Positions 1-11,558 of a DNA stretch of 60,202 nucleotides are shown here, one piece after another. Position numbers and translations under genes: made by a program. The notes under the pieces were generated by a model. It made no database searches. It saw nothing but the letters and a program-made list of their open reading frames with translations, and was not told where the DNA came from. Source of the stretch: Knufia peltigerae (lineage: Eukaryota; Ascomycota; Eurotiomycetes; Chaetothyriales; Trichomeriaceae); the NCBI GenBank assembly GCA_030247855.1, contig JAPDRN010000180.1, positions 1-60,202 of the forward strand, written 5' to 3'. The first letter of the stretch is position 1, and each line of letters begins with the position of its first letter.

Positions 1-642
1 CTCGAATGGGGTTCTGGTGGGGATGTTGCCGTAACAGGTGAAACTGTCGTTCCCCTGCTTGATGCGTTGAATGACCTCGCCGCCCCCCCTCCCCCCCCTC
101 CCCCCCCCAAAAAAATAAGAGCCACACACACACCTCTCTCTCTCTCTCTCTCTCTCGCGGGTATTTACCCCGTGCCCCTTGCAGCTTGCATATCTATCAA
201 TCCCAGTATTTCGTATAAGCGACATGGACTCTCCATTTCCAACTCCCCTTATCGTCGCACCTTGCAAGTGAGTATTTGGACCCAAGTACGGAGTACCGAC
301 CTGGAAAGCCCCCTGCTGGGGGGGTTAACGAATCCTGCAGGAATTACAGAGTATACACCGCGTATAAAATCCTTCGTACTATAAGAAATCCCAGTCATCT
401 CTTCCGCAGCCCGTCTGTTTACGTTGGAATGGAATTCCGATGATACGGTAGTTACGTGATGGTTTTACGGGGTATCTTGGCCTAGGGTACTGTTACATAG
501 TACTTCTTGGTTCTCCGTCGTAATAGTGGTGGCAATAATATCCGTATGGCATTTTGTATCTAACTCACCGACTACCACGGACGAGTAAAGGACGTACATC
601 CAGTTATCGTATTCATGTCCTCCGGCACGGAAAAGGTCGTAC
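1..642. other. Left-edge intergenic DNA with simple repeats
   Basis: No gene can be supported here. The stretch holds a C-rich tract (about 81-108), a run of A (109-116), a CA run and a (CT)n microsatellite at 134-156. TACGGAGTA occurs at 287-295 and TACAGAGTA at 345-353. The remainder is probably the 3' flank of the minus-strand gene that ends at 643. The first 80 bases are open on both strands, so the edge of a neighbouring gene could lie here, but it is too short to judge. Confidence 0.5.
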
Positions 643-2099
643 CTAAACGATCAGATCGAACCCCATGGCTCTCCGGCCGGCCTCGCCACCCAGGTTGCTC
701 TTTTCCCCGGTGAACATCTTGAAGGTCTTCTCGGACGACCCTCTCCGGAAATCCTCGGGCGGGATCCCGTTCAGCATGTCCTCCAGTTGATGCTTGACGT
801 AGTTCATGTTCTGTTCCGTCCGGGGCGTGGCGGCGATGTAGGCCACGCTGGCCTCGTGGTCGCCGTTGTGCTCCACCTCCACCGCGTGACACATGTCGGC
901 GTGCCACCAGACGGTGTCGCCGGGGTTCATGCGCGGGATGCCGACCATGCACTCCGGGAGGCGCAGGTGGGGGTGGGACGAGGGACTCAGGAGTTGGCTG
1001 TCGTCCCGGAAGGTCCCCGGGAACCACGGGGACTCCCCCGCCGCGTCGAAGGTCCATCTCGTGGCGTCCATGACGTCCGCCTCGTCCGACGGCGGGCGGA
1101 AAAAGGGGCGCAACAAGAGGTACGACATTGCCCACTTGACGTCGGGGTAGAGCATGAGACTGCCCTCCCCCGGCCCCGCCGACGTGAGGGCGGTCCACCC
1201 CTGGAAGCTCCGGAAGACGCGAGAGTGGGCCGACCCGGCGAACATGGCCTGCTTGGCCTTCTTGCGCTTCGTGAGGTCGTACGAGTCGAGATCCTCCGGG
1301 CGACCGGAGAAGACGGCGTCGTAAAAGGACCGGTACATCGGGTCAGCCCAGCGGCAGAGGCTGCCCGCGTCGATGTGCGGGCCCAACCCCCTGAAGGGCA
1401 CCCCGGGAGGCCGAATGCGGACCCCGTCGGCGTACGACAGTGGCTCCGGGGTCGTCGTCCCTTCGTCGTCGTGCCACCACGAATTCAACTCGGTGGACAA
1501 CCTGAGCTGATTGGGGTGTGAACGTGCCGCGATTTGAGTCGGGGAAAAGTAAAGGTTGAGTATGAATGGTGTTTCGGCCGGCCATCCTATTGTTTTGCCC
1601 CGTTCCCACGTCAGATATTCGCCAGAGAAGAAAGGTAGGACGGGGAAAGATCTCGCCATCTCCGTGTCGAGTTCCATGACTCTTCACGCCCGCATATGGA
1701 TTCAACACAAAATCAAAAACAAGACGACTCACCTCCGATGGACGACCTATTCGCCGCGACGTATTCCTTCAAGTTCAAGAACCACTCATCCGCCTGTTCT
1801 CTAGTGAACACGTCGCGAACGACAAAACATCCCACATTCTTGAGTTCTTCCTTCTTCTCGGGGGACAAGGTAAACATGTCATCGAACGAGACCTCCGGGA
1901 TGGCCGATGACCCCAGCTCGGCGATCCTGTCCGTCACCGACTCCAACTCCTTACAGACCTTGAGCCAACTCTTGACCAGGGCGTCTTGTCCATACTGGTC
2001 CACGATGGCCTTCTTGTAGGCGATCAGATCATCGCCAGTTTCGGCCTTGCCGGGGGTGAATTCAGGCCAGTCGGGCCATGACATGAGCTTTCCTGGCAT
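643..2099 (-). CDS. DUF1479 family protein (putative Fe(II)/2-oxoglutarate dioxygenase)
   Basis: Two exons, 2099-1733 and 1679-643, separated by a 53-nt GTGAGT/AG intron, give 467 residues. That is a normal length for fungal DUF1479 proteins (relatives of bacterial YbiU). The family has a double-stranded beta-helix fold like non-heme iron oxygenases. A His-x-Asp pair (HID, about residues 224-226) and a later conserved WWHADMCHAVE segment (about 380-390) are plausible metal ligands. The start is the first ATG in frame; upstream codons are open but lack ATG. Substrate is unknown. It is transcribed away from the sugar porter at 3223, sharing a 1.1-kb divergent interval, which suggests but does not prove a joint catabolic role. 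Family call is firm; enzymatic activity is inferred. Confidence 0.88.
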
Positions 2100-3222
2100 C
2101 TTTGTTTCGTGGCTTGGTTTTTTCACCTTATATCCTAGGTAAATGGACTGCGTTGTTTGGGTGTAACCGTGTGTATGTGTAGGTCGTTTTATCGTATCCA
2201 AAAGGACGAAATAGGCTTGACTTTTTCTGGCTTATAGCGAAAAAAGACCGGTATCTGCCTCCTTTGGCCAAGCTTGTGATGAGTTTTCAGCGGTATGGAA
2301 CGGGCGCCGCCAGATCAAAGACTTTCTCACTCTCGACTTATGACTGCTGTGAAGTAAACATTTCGATTCTTATCTCTTCTTATTCTCTTACTTACCCGAT
2401 GACACTGACAAGGGGGAAACCAAAGCTGATTGAGAATGCTCCAGACTTACCCTACAGAAACTCAGGTGCACGCCACACATGAAGAAATCCGGTTACGCTT
2501 TATGGATGTCCCCCCAACTTGACGAATGAAACGTCTGGATACTGTGGGATCATCGCTATCACGATGCTAAAAGCTCGGCCGAGTTCGCGGACATGTACTA
2601 CACCTCATGACCCCCCTATGCGCTATACTCCGCATGGGGAAATTGTGGTGGTCCAACCAACCCGAAGAGATGGGTATCGTTTGTTGCGCCGCCATCATTC
2701 GTAATTCGATTTTGTGAACTGACACGATCCTCCCGCATGGCCAACTCCGATGAAGAGGTTGAAAGTCAACCTCGCCCGAAAGCCAAATCTAGGGAAAGGA
2801 CTGACAAAACGAAGTCGTGATGGTCCAAGCCTCGCCCAAGTCCCCCGTGTTAACAGGTGGAGCGTCAACCTCCCAAAAGTCGAGGCGAGGACATGACGGC
2901 CCACTCGGGGAAGCAACTTTCAATCAACTCGAGCGCGATTGGACAACTGCAGTTGACTCTTTGTCAGATGGCGGCAAGTTCGTATCTAAAGCGTTTTTGC
3001 CTTTCGACAGTCCGATAGAGAGATAGATAACCATAGTGTTCCGCCCGTCTGGGCGTCTGAGTCCCCCCTCTGGTGCCGCGGCAGCGGTATATACATATAG
3101 TAGCCATGTACGTGACTTCTTGATCGTCGCAGAAGGAGGTGTCTTTCGCATTCGCCATCAACCTTTCCTATCGGGCTTCAGACAGAGCATCGCAGACACG
3201 GATTTCACTTTATCTGCAAGTC
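2100..3222. promoter_or_regulatory. Divergent promoter interval (DUF1479 gene / sugar porter)
   Basis: The 1.1 kb between two divergent start codons contains no credible gene. A TATATA box at 3088-3093 lies about 130 bp before the porter ATG at 3223 and is a plausible core promoter for it. No other site could be assigned with confidence. Confidence 0.4.
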
Positions 3223-4976
3223 ATGTCTCCTATCCCTTTTGACCTACCCGCGTGGGTTCCCAAAAATTCAGCCTTTGCTAGTATCCTGTTGGTACTCACA
3301 TCATGTGTGACTTCGACAGTAAGTAATGAACCACCACACGAGCCAAAGTCCCGCAACGAGTGTAAGAAGCTAATTGTGTGAATCCTGTGTCATGCAGACT
3401 TTGGGCTTCGACGGCTCCATGATGAATGGCCTGAACATCCTCCCATCTTATACCGACTACTTCACCTTGACCACGGCCACGCTCTCCCTTAACACAGCGT
3501 CCGTGTGGTTGGGCAGTGTCATCGCAGGCCTCTTTTTTGGGAAAGTGCCAGACTGGGTCGGGCGAAAATGGGCGCTATTCTTCGGTGCCGTTCTGACCAT
3601 CATTGGAGTCATCATCCAAGCTGCGGCTCAGAACATTGCCATGTTCGTCGTCGCACGTATTATCGTTGGTTTCGGCACAGGCGCCTCAGCCATCGCCGGG
3701 CCCAGCTATGTCGCTGAAACTCTTCCTGTCAAATACCGTGCCTTGGGATTAGGGTGAGCACAACTCCAACATACCGTACCGCGATATGCACAGCTGCTAA
3801 CCATGTTGACAGTCTCTTCTATGATTTCTGGCAGGTCTCCTCCATTCCGGGCCACTGCCCCATTTACTAATTGAATTCGATAGGTATGTTGGCGGTTTGA
3901 TCGCAGCGGGAGTCACATATGGTACTGCCAAGTTCGACTCGACCTGGGCGTGGCGACTTCCATCTCTGCTCCAAGGACTCTTTAGCCTGATGTGTCTTTC
4001 ACTTCTGCCCTTTACCCCCGAGAGTCCTCGTTGGCTAGTCTCTCAAGGCCGTCATCAGGAAGCACTAGTCTCTCTCGCTGCAACTAGCTCCAATGGAAAC
4101 ACCAACGACGCAGCCGTGCTCATCCAGTACCGCGAAGTCACAGATACATTGTCGTTCGAACAAACGTACGAAAAGCCTTCGTTCATCGCCCAATTCCTCA
4201 ACAGTGCGTCAACTCGAAAGAGGATCTTTCTGGTCAGCCAGGTGGCGCTATTCTCCATGCTGGCTGGAAACAACATTATTTCGTACTACTTTGGTACCAT
4301 GCTCACCCAAGCCGGTGTGACCGACTCAACCACGCAGCTAGAGATCAACATCATCTTGAACGCATGGTGCCTGGTGGTATCACTCGTCGGTACTTTGATG
4401 GCTGATAGACTTGGTCGAAAGACTCTTGCGGCCCTCTCACAAGGTTCCCTGACCGTCTTCATCTTCATCGTCGGCGCGTTGACAAAGGTCTACGGAACCA
4501 CTTCCAACACTTCCGGCATATACGGCACCGTAGCCTCCATCTTTTTGTTTCAGGGCTCGTATAGTTTCGGCTGGACTCCTCTGACCGTCATGTATCCGCC
4601 AGAAGTCTTGAACTTCAGCGTCCGTTCCATTGGCATGAGTTGGTATACCTTTTTATCCAACGGCATGGGCTTGATGGTCACCTTCGCCTTCCCTTATGCA
4701 CTTGAGGCTATCGGCTGGAAGACGTATATGATCAACGGCGCCTGGGATGTCCTGGCTCTTGTGGTAATCTTGGTCACCTGGGTTGAGACTCGGGGTCGAA
4801 CGCTTGAGGAGATCGACGAGAATTTGGACGGTGTGGTGCATAGCGAGGTCCCGAAGCTGTCGACCATTATGGGTGTGCCTCAGGCCGAACGGGAAGGAAT
4901 CGTTGATGCACTGGATCTCTCAGCCGCAAAGGCGATCGAGGCACATGGATCAGTGGTCGAAGTGCCAAAGAACTGA
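3223..4976 (+). CDS. MFS sugar porter (lactose/hexose permease type)
   Basis: Four exons (3223-3318, 3398-3753, 3813-3830, 3884-4976) encode 520 residues, typical for a 12-helix fungal sugar porter. Signatures: GKVPDWVGRKWA loop after helix 2, PESPRWLVSQGR after helix 6, DRLGRKT in the second half, and VETRGRTLEEID at the end, closest in character to lactose-permease-like porters. It acts in the plasma membrane. Exon 3 is an 18-nt micro-exon (LFYDFW). The only in-frame way to join it to exon 4 is a GC-AG intron (3831-3883) with a good TTACTAAT branch site; using the nearby GT at 3835 shifts the frame and soon hits a stop. It is divergent from the DUF1479 gene and convergent with the regulator at 5142. 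Exact sugar is unknown. Confidence 0.92.
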
Positions 4977-5141
4977 GGCCAGGCTAGCTTTCAGGAGCGC
5001 TTTGTTAGTATGTTCAGTGCCTTGATGTAATCCACTCCGATGGGTGTGACAATATGATCAGTGGATAAACTTTGACCCGATTTTCTCTGTACCATCCCCT
5101 GCCCCATTTTATTTGGCGGTATGTAGACGCTCGCAAAAAAT

Positions 5142-7195
5142 TCAGGACCCTGTCAACGGCATCCAATCTTGCCACCACCACCGGCCGACGGCATCGAATC
5201 CATCTTGATCGAGGAAAATTGCTGCTGGATCTTCGGGTCCCATTGTGACAGTACCGGGCCAGTCAGGATCATGATCCAGGGTGTTCACCAAATCATCAGG
5301 GGTGCCAAACCGTGACTCAGTTCTCACAGAACTGCTTACCGGCTCAATCAATCCAGCTGCATGTCTAGTATTAAATCTTCCACCCATAGGCCCATCAACC
5401 TCATTCGAGCCAAATACGACTTGCCATTGTCTACACAGCTGCGGCCCAAAAGCAGAGACAAAATCTTGATGTTCAGGCTTCAAGCAAGTGCGCAATGGGG
5501 TGTACGGCGTTTGTAAATTTGCTGCATGCTTCATTGCTTGATTTACCACTCTTTCAGCACCGAGAGCGGTGGGGAACCGTCGCTTTAATTCATTCAAGGA
5601 CAAGTTGATGATTTGAACCTCTTCTGTTCGTGCTGCATTCCAGCGAGGAAATCGGTGATAGGAGATCTGCACGAGTGCAGCAACCAGCAAGTAAAAAATA
5701 GCAGGGGCGGCAAGGTGGGACATATCCTCATGGGTCAGATACTCCTCGAAGATACCGGAAATGAAGGACGCGGCCAGCGAGCTGAGTGGTGAAGGGGTCT
5801 GAGTAGGCGTTACGTCTCGAAAGAGGATGATCAAGGCTGTGAAGTATGGTATATGCAACTGCCTGGACTTCAAGGAGTATTCCTTGAGCGACCGGGTATC
5901 TCGATCAAACAGTCTCAATGACTCTGGTACTTCCATCAACCACCTCAGCAATTCAGCCTCTATGTTGAGTTTCTTACGATCAGATAGAGTACCACGGCGA
6001 TAATGCTCAGTCATATCACCCAAGATGGAGGTGATTCGTACAAAGTGCTTGAAAAGAGCAGCATCTTGTTGCTTGTCGAAATCAGAGTCTCGCAAAGGTC
6101 GGACATTGGTATCTTCCAGGTTGATAGCTCTCGGGCGGCCGTGACTTGTGGCTATTTGATTATCCCTAGCCTGATTCCCGTCAGCAAGAACACTCGACGT
6201 GCTGGAATGCACCACCTACAACAAGAGTCCACCAGATCTTTCGCCGCAGTTTGGCATCTGGCAGTTTAGAGTCGGGCTCGCGATGGAGTCCCAATTGATG
6301 TGCGAGACCGACACTAATACGAAGCCAGAAGCTGCTACTGTCAATTGACACATGCTCAGGACCCGAGGGGTTCAGCCATTGCAGGAATATTGTAGCCACA
6401 ATCGTTTCGAGGGTATGCACTTCCGCACCAGTGTAGAATAGAATCTTTGCTCGTTGATAACACAGTTGTCCGGCTTCTGCAGCCTGTGCTGTAGAAGAAA
6501 CGATACTTCCTGCAACCAACATCGCTGTCATCAGCAATGAGTTTCTGGTCCCAATATCAAGCTTGTCCAAGTCAGTTTCATCTATCAAGGGCATCCATGG
6601 ACGACAATATAACATGAAATTCCTGAGTAGACTTTGCCGTAGAGGTCCTTGCGGAGTCTCATCCGCGGATGCCAGGCGCTGGATTTGCGTCTGTAGAGTG
6701 GTTGATGTCTTCGACGGGCTTTGATACTGGTGGGCATCGTCTTCATCGACAGCAAAATCTCCTGTAATGTAACTGGAACGCCCTAGATAGCTAGGTTGCT
6801 GTTTGCTAGATGTGAGAGTATCATGCACAGGGAACTCTCTTGCCGGCACATGCGCTCCAAGCTCCCTGGATCCAGCATGCCGATCGGCGCGGTGCAGGGC
6901 AGTTGGTGCGTCACGGACTTGGTCGTGCTTTCGTTTCCTGATGTGCGGTCTACAGCAGGGAGCCAGTCAGCTCAGGATACGCTGTAGATAGCTCAAAAGT
7001 ACCAATCAGTAAGGCTTACTGGCAGAATCTGCCTGAGTTTTTGCAATTGCTGCAAGTAGCATGGGTATCTTCATGCAGTTGTAAGTCACAGCGGATCTTC
7101 CGTGCATGGCAAGATGCACATGCTTTGGCTTTCTTGAGCGTTCGCGGAGTTTGGACTTCGCAATCAATGTTTGTAGCCGAGCCTGGATCGGACAT
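5142..7195 (-). CDS. Zn2Cys6 transcription factor with fungal_trans domain
   Basis: Three exons (7195-7020, 6949-6220, 6170-5142; introns of 70 and 49 nt) give 644 residues. The binuclear zinc cluster is complete: C26-x2-C29-x6-C36-x11-C48-x2-C51-x6-C58, with the basic RKIRCD core. The middle domain shows the usual FWLRISVGLAHQLGLHRE and RRKIWWTL...GRPRAI motifs of PF04082. It acts in the nucleus on CGG-type sites. It faces the dehydrogenase at 7577 across 381 bp that contain phased CGG triplets, so it may control that gene, itself and possibly the porter. Start is the first ATG before the zinc cluster. Target and inducer are not known. Confidence 0.9.
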
Positions 7196-7340
7196 AGCGT
7201 ATGGAGATGATCAGAATCCTTGATTTACTCGGTGATTTGCGAAGGACTTCATTTGGGTATATCAATGAGCACTCAAAATGGCGCATGGGAGTGTACGAGG
7301 AGGTGTAATACATATGGTGCTGGACTGGAAGGAGAATTCT

Positions 7341-7396
7341 GCGGCAATCTTCGGCCTTTTTCGGCGATTTTTGTCGGATCATCGTTATTCCGTCGG
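7341..7396. promoter_or_regulatory. Phased CGG triplets (candidate Zn2Cys6 sites)
   Basis: CGG starts at 7342, 7352 and 7362, an exact 10-bp period, followed by CGG at 7375 and CCGTCGG at about 7390. Zn2Cys6 proteins bind CGG half sites, and this cluster sits in the divergent promoter between a Zn2Cys6 gene and a dehydrogenase. Function is inferred from position and spacing only. Confidence 0.4.
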
Positions 7397-7441
7397 AGTT
7401 CTGTGTTTCCTTTTCCTTGGTACTCTTTCACCTCCCATTGG

Positions 7442-7448
7442 TATATAT
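7442..7448 (+). promoter_or_regulatory. TATA box of the dehydrogenase gene
   Basis: TATATAT lies 135 bp upstream of the ATG at 7577, a normal spacing for fungal core promoters allowing for a 5' leader. Confidence 0.4.
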
Positions 7449-7576
7449 TCGCCTCCTTTCAAGCCAATGCAGTCCCAGTGACTGCTACTCGTGAGCACGG
7501 CATATCCTACTCGATTCTGAAGCGCAAATATCACTTCTAGCATTCAACTAGAGCCTCTCCTGTTTGACAAGGAAAA

Positions 7577-8592
7577 ATGTCCTCATATCCCCCAATAGTC
7601 CCTCAGAATGGTACGTCAGCCTGGCCGTCACTGTTACAATCCTCACTGACGGTATCCAACAGCTGCCGATTATACAAAGACGATATGGAGTGACACCTAC
7701 CCATATATCGACTCTGCTGCCAAATCCAACCACAGCGGCCGCTCTGTCTTCATTACCGGTGGCAATAGAGGGATCGGTCTCTCGATTGCCAAGTCATTCG
7801 CGAGAGCAGGAGCATCTTGTATAGGGCTTGGTGCCATCGATGGTTTCGACAACGTGAAGCAGGTCCTTGAGGAAGCCGCGAGACAGGCCGGACGTCAAAC
7901 TACGCCGAAAATCCTTCTGATGAATCTTGATGTCACAAGTAGCGATTCTGTCCAACAAGCAGTGGACCAAACATCTCGAAACTTTGGTGGGTTAGATATC
8001 TTGGTCAACAATGCCGGCTTTATGACGCCAGCTCTTCCCGTCATAGAATCGGATGAAGACTTATGGTGGCGGACGTTTGAAGTAAACCTTAAAGGGATAT
8101 ACCTCGTCTCCAAATCCTTCTTGCCACTGATGATGAGCACAACTGGAGGTCTAAAAACCATGGTCAATATCAACTCGGTAGCGTCCCATAACCTGAGAAT
8201 AAACGCCAGTGCGTACGGTACGTCCAAGTGGGCCGTGCTCAAGTTCACCGAGTTCCTCCTGGTGGAGGTTGCTCGAGAAGGGCTCCTGGCGTACTCAGTT
8301 CACCCAGGGGGGATAATGACTCAGCTGGCAGAGGCGATGCCGCAGGAAACACATGCATGTGAGTTGCTGATGAACACTGGTTTGCGGCCTCCAGTGGCTG
8401 ACAAGTCTTTCTTCATCAGACCTTACAGATAAGGCGGAATTAACCGGAGATACAATCGCTTTCTTGACTCAAGTACGCAGAGAATGGTTAGCAGGGCGAT
8501 ATATCAGCTGTACGTGGGACATGCAAGAGCTCCTGCAGCGTGAGGGAGAAATTTCCGGCACAGAAAAACTCAAGCTGAGGTTGGTGCTGTGA
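7577..8592 (+). CDS. Short-chain dehydrogenase/reductase (SDR)
   Basis: Three exons (7577-7610, 7663-8358, 8420-8592) encode 300 residues. It is a classical SDR: cofactor loop TGGNRGIG, NNAG motif in LDILVNNAGF, and the catalytic Ser plus YGTSK (Tyr-x3-Lys). The C-terminal segment LAGRYISCTWDM closely matches a fungal SDR subgroup often annotated as oxidoreductases of unknown substrate. The third exon is needed: without splicing at 8359-8419 the protein stops early in non-family sequence. It is cytosolic, with no signal peptide. It is divergent from the Zn2Cys6 gene, so probably co-regulated. Reaction direction and substrate cannot be stated. Confidence 0.9.
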
Positions 8593-9020
8593 AGATGCAC
8601 CGACACTGGTGTACTGTAGTGGAAGACGCTCCTTGCGATACGAGTCAAAATCACGACGAAGAAACCCTCAGATTAACAGGATCTGCTCAAGGCGTGAACT
8701 ATCTTCTCAATCACGTACCAAGAGAGTTCACTCACACATCAGATCACACACGCAATGACACGAGGTGTCATTGACGACACAACACCGCAAGGATAACCAT
8801 TCGGCGTTGTCTCTGAGATTTCAGCATCCCTGCATTTCTTGACGTAGTTGCGGCTGGAATGTATTCGAAAATGGAGAGAGAAGTTGAGCGTGTCATTGCC
8901 CTTTTCGTTTCTAACTATAGGGTATCTTGATAGTATCTTGCTTTAGCTGGAAAATCATAAAGAAACATTAAAAGTCATGCAATTTTCGTGGGACGTTGAA
9001 ATAGTGGTGATCGTCGTCCG
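8593..9020. other. Convergent 3' intergenic region
   Basis: These 428 bp separate the 3' ends of two converging genes. They are somewhat AT-rich near 8880-9010 and show no gene, tRNA or repeat that I can support. Confidence 0.5.
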
Positions 9021-11558
9021 TTATATGATATTCGCGATCGTCATCCTCGATCGGTTGTCGCCCGTCGGGGTATTGGGTGTATTCACGGGCGGGAGCGTGC
9101 GTCCAAGATCATGTTCAGTCGATCCTGATTGATGCGGGTAAGGAGATGGATGTTGGTCATGCATACGCTGCTGCCGTGAGTCACAGAGTCGTTGAAGATG
9201 CCTCGCCAGTTTCTCAATATTCTGCCAGCCACCCCAGTCACGCTGTTCCTCTTCTGACAGAAAGCTATCCCAGGATGGAGTGGAGGCGGCGTTCGCAGGA
9301 AAATGCTCGTGCTCTGGATTCAAATTTTTGGGTCTGCCATGCTTTTGTCGACGGCTTAGATGTGTCCCAGTCTCAGCGTTTCCCCAGACCCAACTATGCG
9401 TGGTCGATTGTAGGTCTGCGGACAAGAAGACCAATAGCTCTTCGTCATGCTCCGGTTCCAATGAGCCACCTCGTTCATAGTACTCGATCAGCCGTTGTAT
9501 GAAGAATGCCATGTATCTTCCGGCGCTGACATTGATAGACCGAGCATCATTAATGGTAGAAAGGGCTCTCAATATTAGAAAAAATGGGTCGAAAGTCTGT
9601 CGAAATAGAAGTAGAAGCATGCAACGCCATAAGTGCGTGCAGATAACGGTGGTCGAGGAAAGAATGAACCTCTGTTCCCAATCATGCGGTTGTATATGAG
9701 GTACCATGCATCTTGACAATACAGTCGCCGTATCCCGAGCGGCCTGGACACATCTTTCGATAGCCTGCGCTCGTTGTTCTGGTGAGGAGGAGGGGGATAG
9801 ATTGTGGCGATGTAGCAGCAACCGCACGTTTTGAAAATATATAATGGGCGCCATAATACACGGATCTAGTGGTCTCGTGGCCGATGGTTGCAAGGTTGGA
9901 GGTAGCAATTGAAGGCAGTCCCCAAGGTGCGTTTCGAACTTTGTCAAGGCTTCGTTCGTAATGCAGAGGGAGCGAAACATTTTTGCCAACGGCGCCATGA
10001 GCCTGGCAACGTAAACACTTGCTAACAGCAAAGTGGCTGGAAAAGGCGTATGAAGATCGTCGCTCAACACAAGTCTTTCTTCCTCCAAGATCTGAGGATA
10101 TTCTGTGTCGCATTCGTCGTCGTTGATGACCATTGGTTTGCCCAATTCGAGCGCCAAAAGTCTGTATGCATTAGCACACAAACGAAACTGATGAACACGC
10201 TGCTTCCAGTCCTTACCGATCCCAGACGTAGAAAGAGTACCATATCCTCTTGCGCATTTCTCCCTCTATAGGCGACCACTGGCCACCCTGGACGTGTAGG
10301 CCAAGATCCTGGGCTATGCGAATGGCAGCGCCCAGCCAGATCGAACTTGCTGATTTCCTGTTCATCTCCGACAGCGCGATGCTGGCCAGAAATGCCACAA
10401 TACCTTGGTTACTCGTCACATCGTCTTCCCAGAAGTTGATAGTGGAAATGGCCCGGGTGAGATAGTCTTGCGCCTCTGGTACCCTACTAACATCATGTGT
10501 AGCTAATGCGCCGCATGCTAGGACGCCATATAGAGTTGCAACCCAGTCAACAGGCACAGTTGGTGTATTTGGGTTCTCCATGGCTATGGCGAAATTGCGC
10601 TGAAACCTGGGCCAATACAAAACAGGAAAATGGCGATGTACGCATTCGTGATAATAATGAAATAGTCTTTCCGCACTCTCTCGCGAGGGCAAGCCTTGCA
10701 GATCTGAAAACTTCGACAATGGAACTTGTGCTCGTGGTTGCGCACCTGTGACAGGAGGTTTCAGCAGCCCGCGACCTACGTCGTATAGGAGATTTCTTGA
10801 GTTTGACAGATCTTGCGGCGACCTTGCTTTCAACATCCTTCGTGGTGACTTTCCAATGTTCGGGAAGTCTGAAAAAACCAGAGAGGCGATGTCAGGATGG
10901 AATTCGGCGGCGAGGTCGTTTCTCTGCTCGAGGGCCCGGAATCGATCGAGCTGTTGACGGGTTTCCATTAACTGTCGCTCTAAATCCTGGATTTGTCTAT
11001 AAGCGTCAGAGAGGAATGAGTGCGAATGGAAAATGCGCACTCACTTGATCGATGACATGCGACGGTTGGTGTCTTTTGTGAATTGGCAGCGGACATTTCG
11101 ACTGGAGCATTCGGTACAGCTCGATGTCTCTGTTGCATCGCACTTCGGACGATTAGCAAACGACGGGGCCCCAAATCCTGAGCAACACCCACCTTGACTT
11201 TGCGCTCACGGCACGCGTCGCAGCTCGGGTCCTTTCTTCTCTGTCGATACGCCCGCTTCGGATTGTGCATCATCATGGCTGAGATCTGCGCGGGAGATGG
11301 AGTGCCACTTCCAATACCTCCTGCCCGTAGCGATTCGCCCAAGTGCGACAGACTGTCGTGAGGGGATGCGGACCCAAGGTCGTGAGAAGGATAAAATGAA
11401 GACATTGTCGATGGCTCTTGCGGTGACAGCCCGGAACGAGCGTGTGGGGGGAAGGAAGGCACCGAGTGAGGTTGTTGGCTCTGATCTTGCACACTCATTG
11501 GCGACGCCGAGGAAGCGACGCTCGGCGAGTCTTTCACAGAATACAACTGGTTCTGCAT
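9021..11558 (-). CDS. Large Zn2Cys6 transcription factor with coiled coil and fungal_trans domain
   Basis: Four exons (11558-11193, 11142-11045, 10996-10217, 10161-9021) with introns of 50, 48 and 55 nt yield 794 residues. The zinc cluster spans the first splice junction: C113-x2-C116-x6-C123-x7-C131-x2-C134-x6-C141, followed by a short coiled coil (QIQDLERQLMETRQQ) typical of dimerising Zn2Cys6 proteins. The fungal_trans domain follows (HRHFPVLYWPRF; IAQDLGLHVQ; RKRIWYSFYVWDR). The N-terminal 100 residues are Ser/Pro/Gln-rich and the C-terminal 130 are hydrophilic, as in activators. It is a nuclear regulator. I recognise the architecture but not a named orthologue. Its long 5' side borders a gene-poor interval, consistent with a long leader. 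Confidence 0.9.

Noticed and set aside
1..80. Open frames on both strands at the left edge, possibly the end of a neighbouring gene
   Set aside because: Only about 26 codons, no domain recognisable, and bordered by a poly-C/CT tract with no clear splice site.
787..1521. Long plus-strand open frame opposite the DUF1479 gene
   Set aside because: It is the antisense shadow of a GC-rich real exon; its composition (Arg/Gly/Val/His-rich) has no family resemblance.
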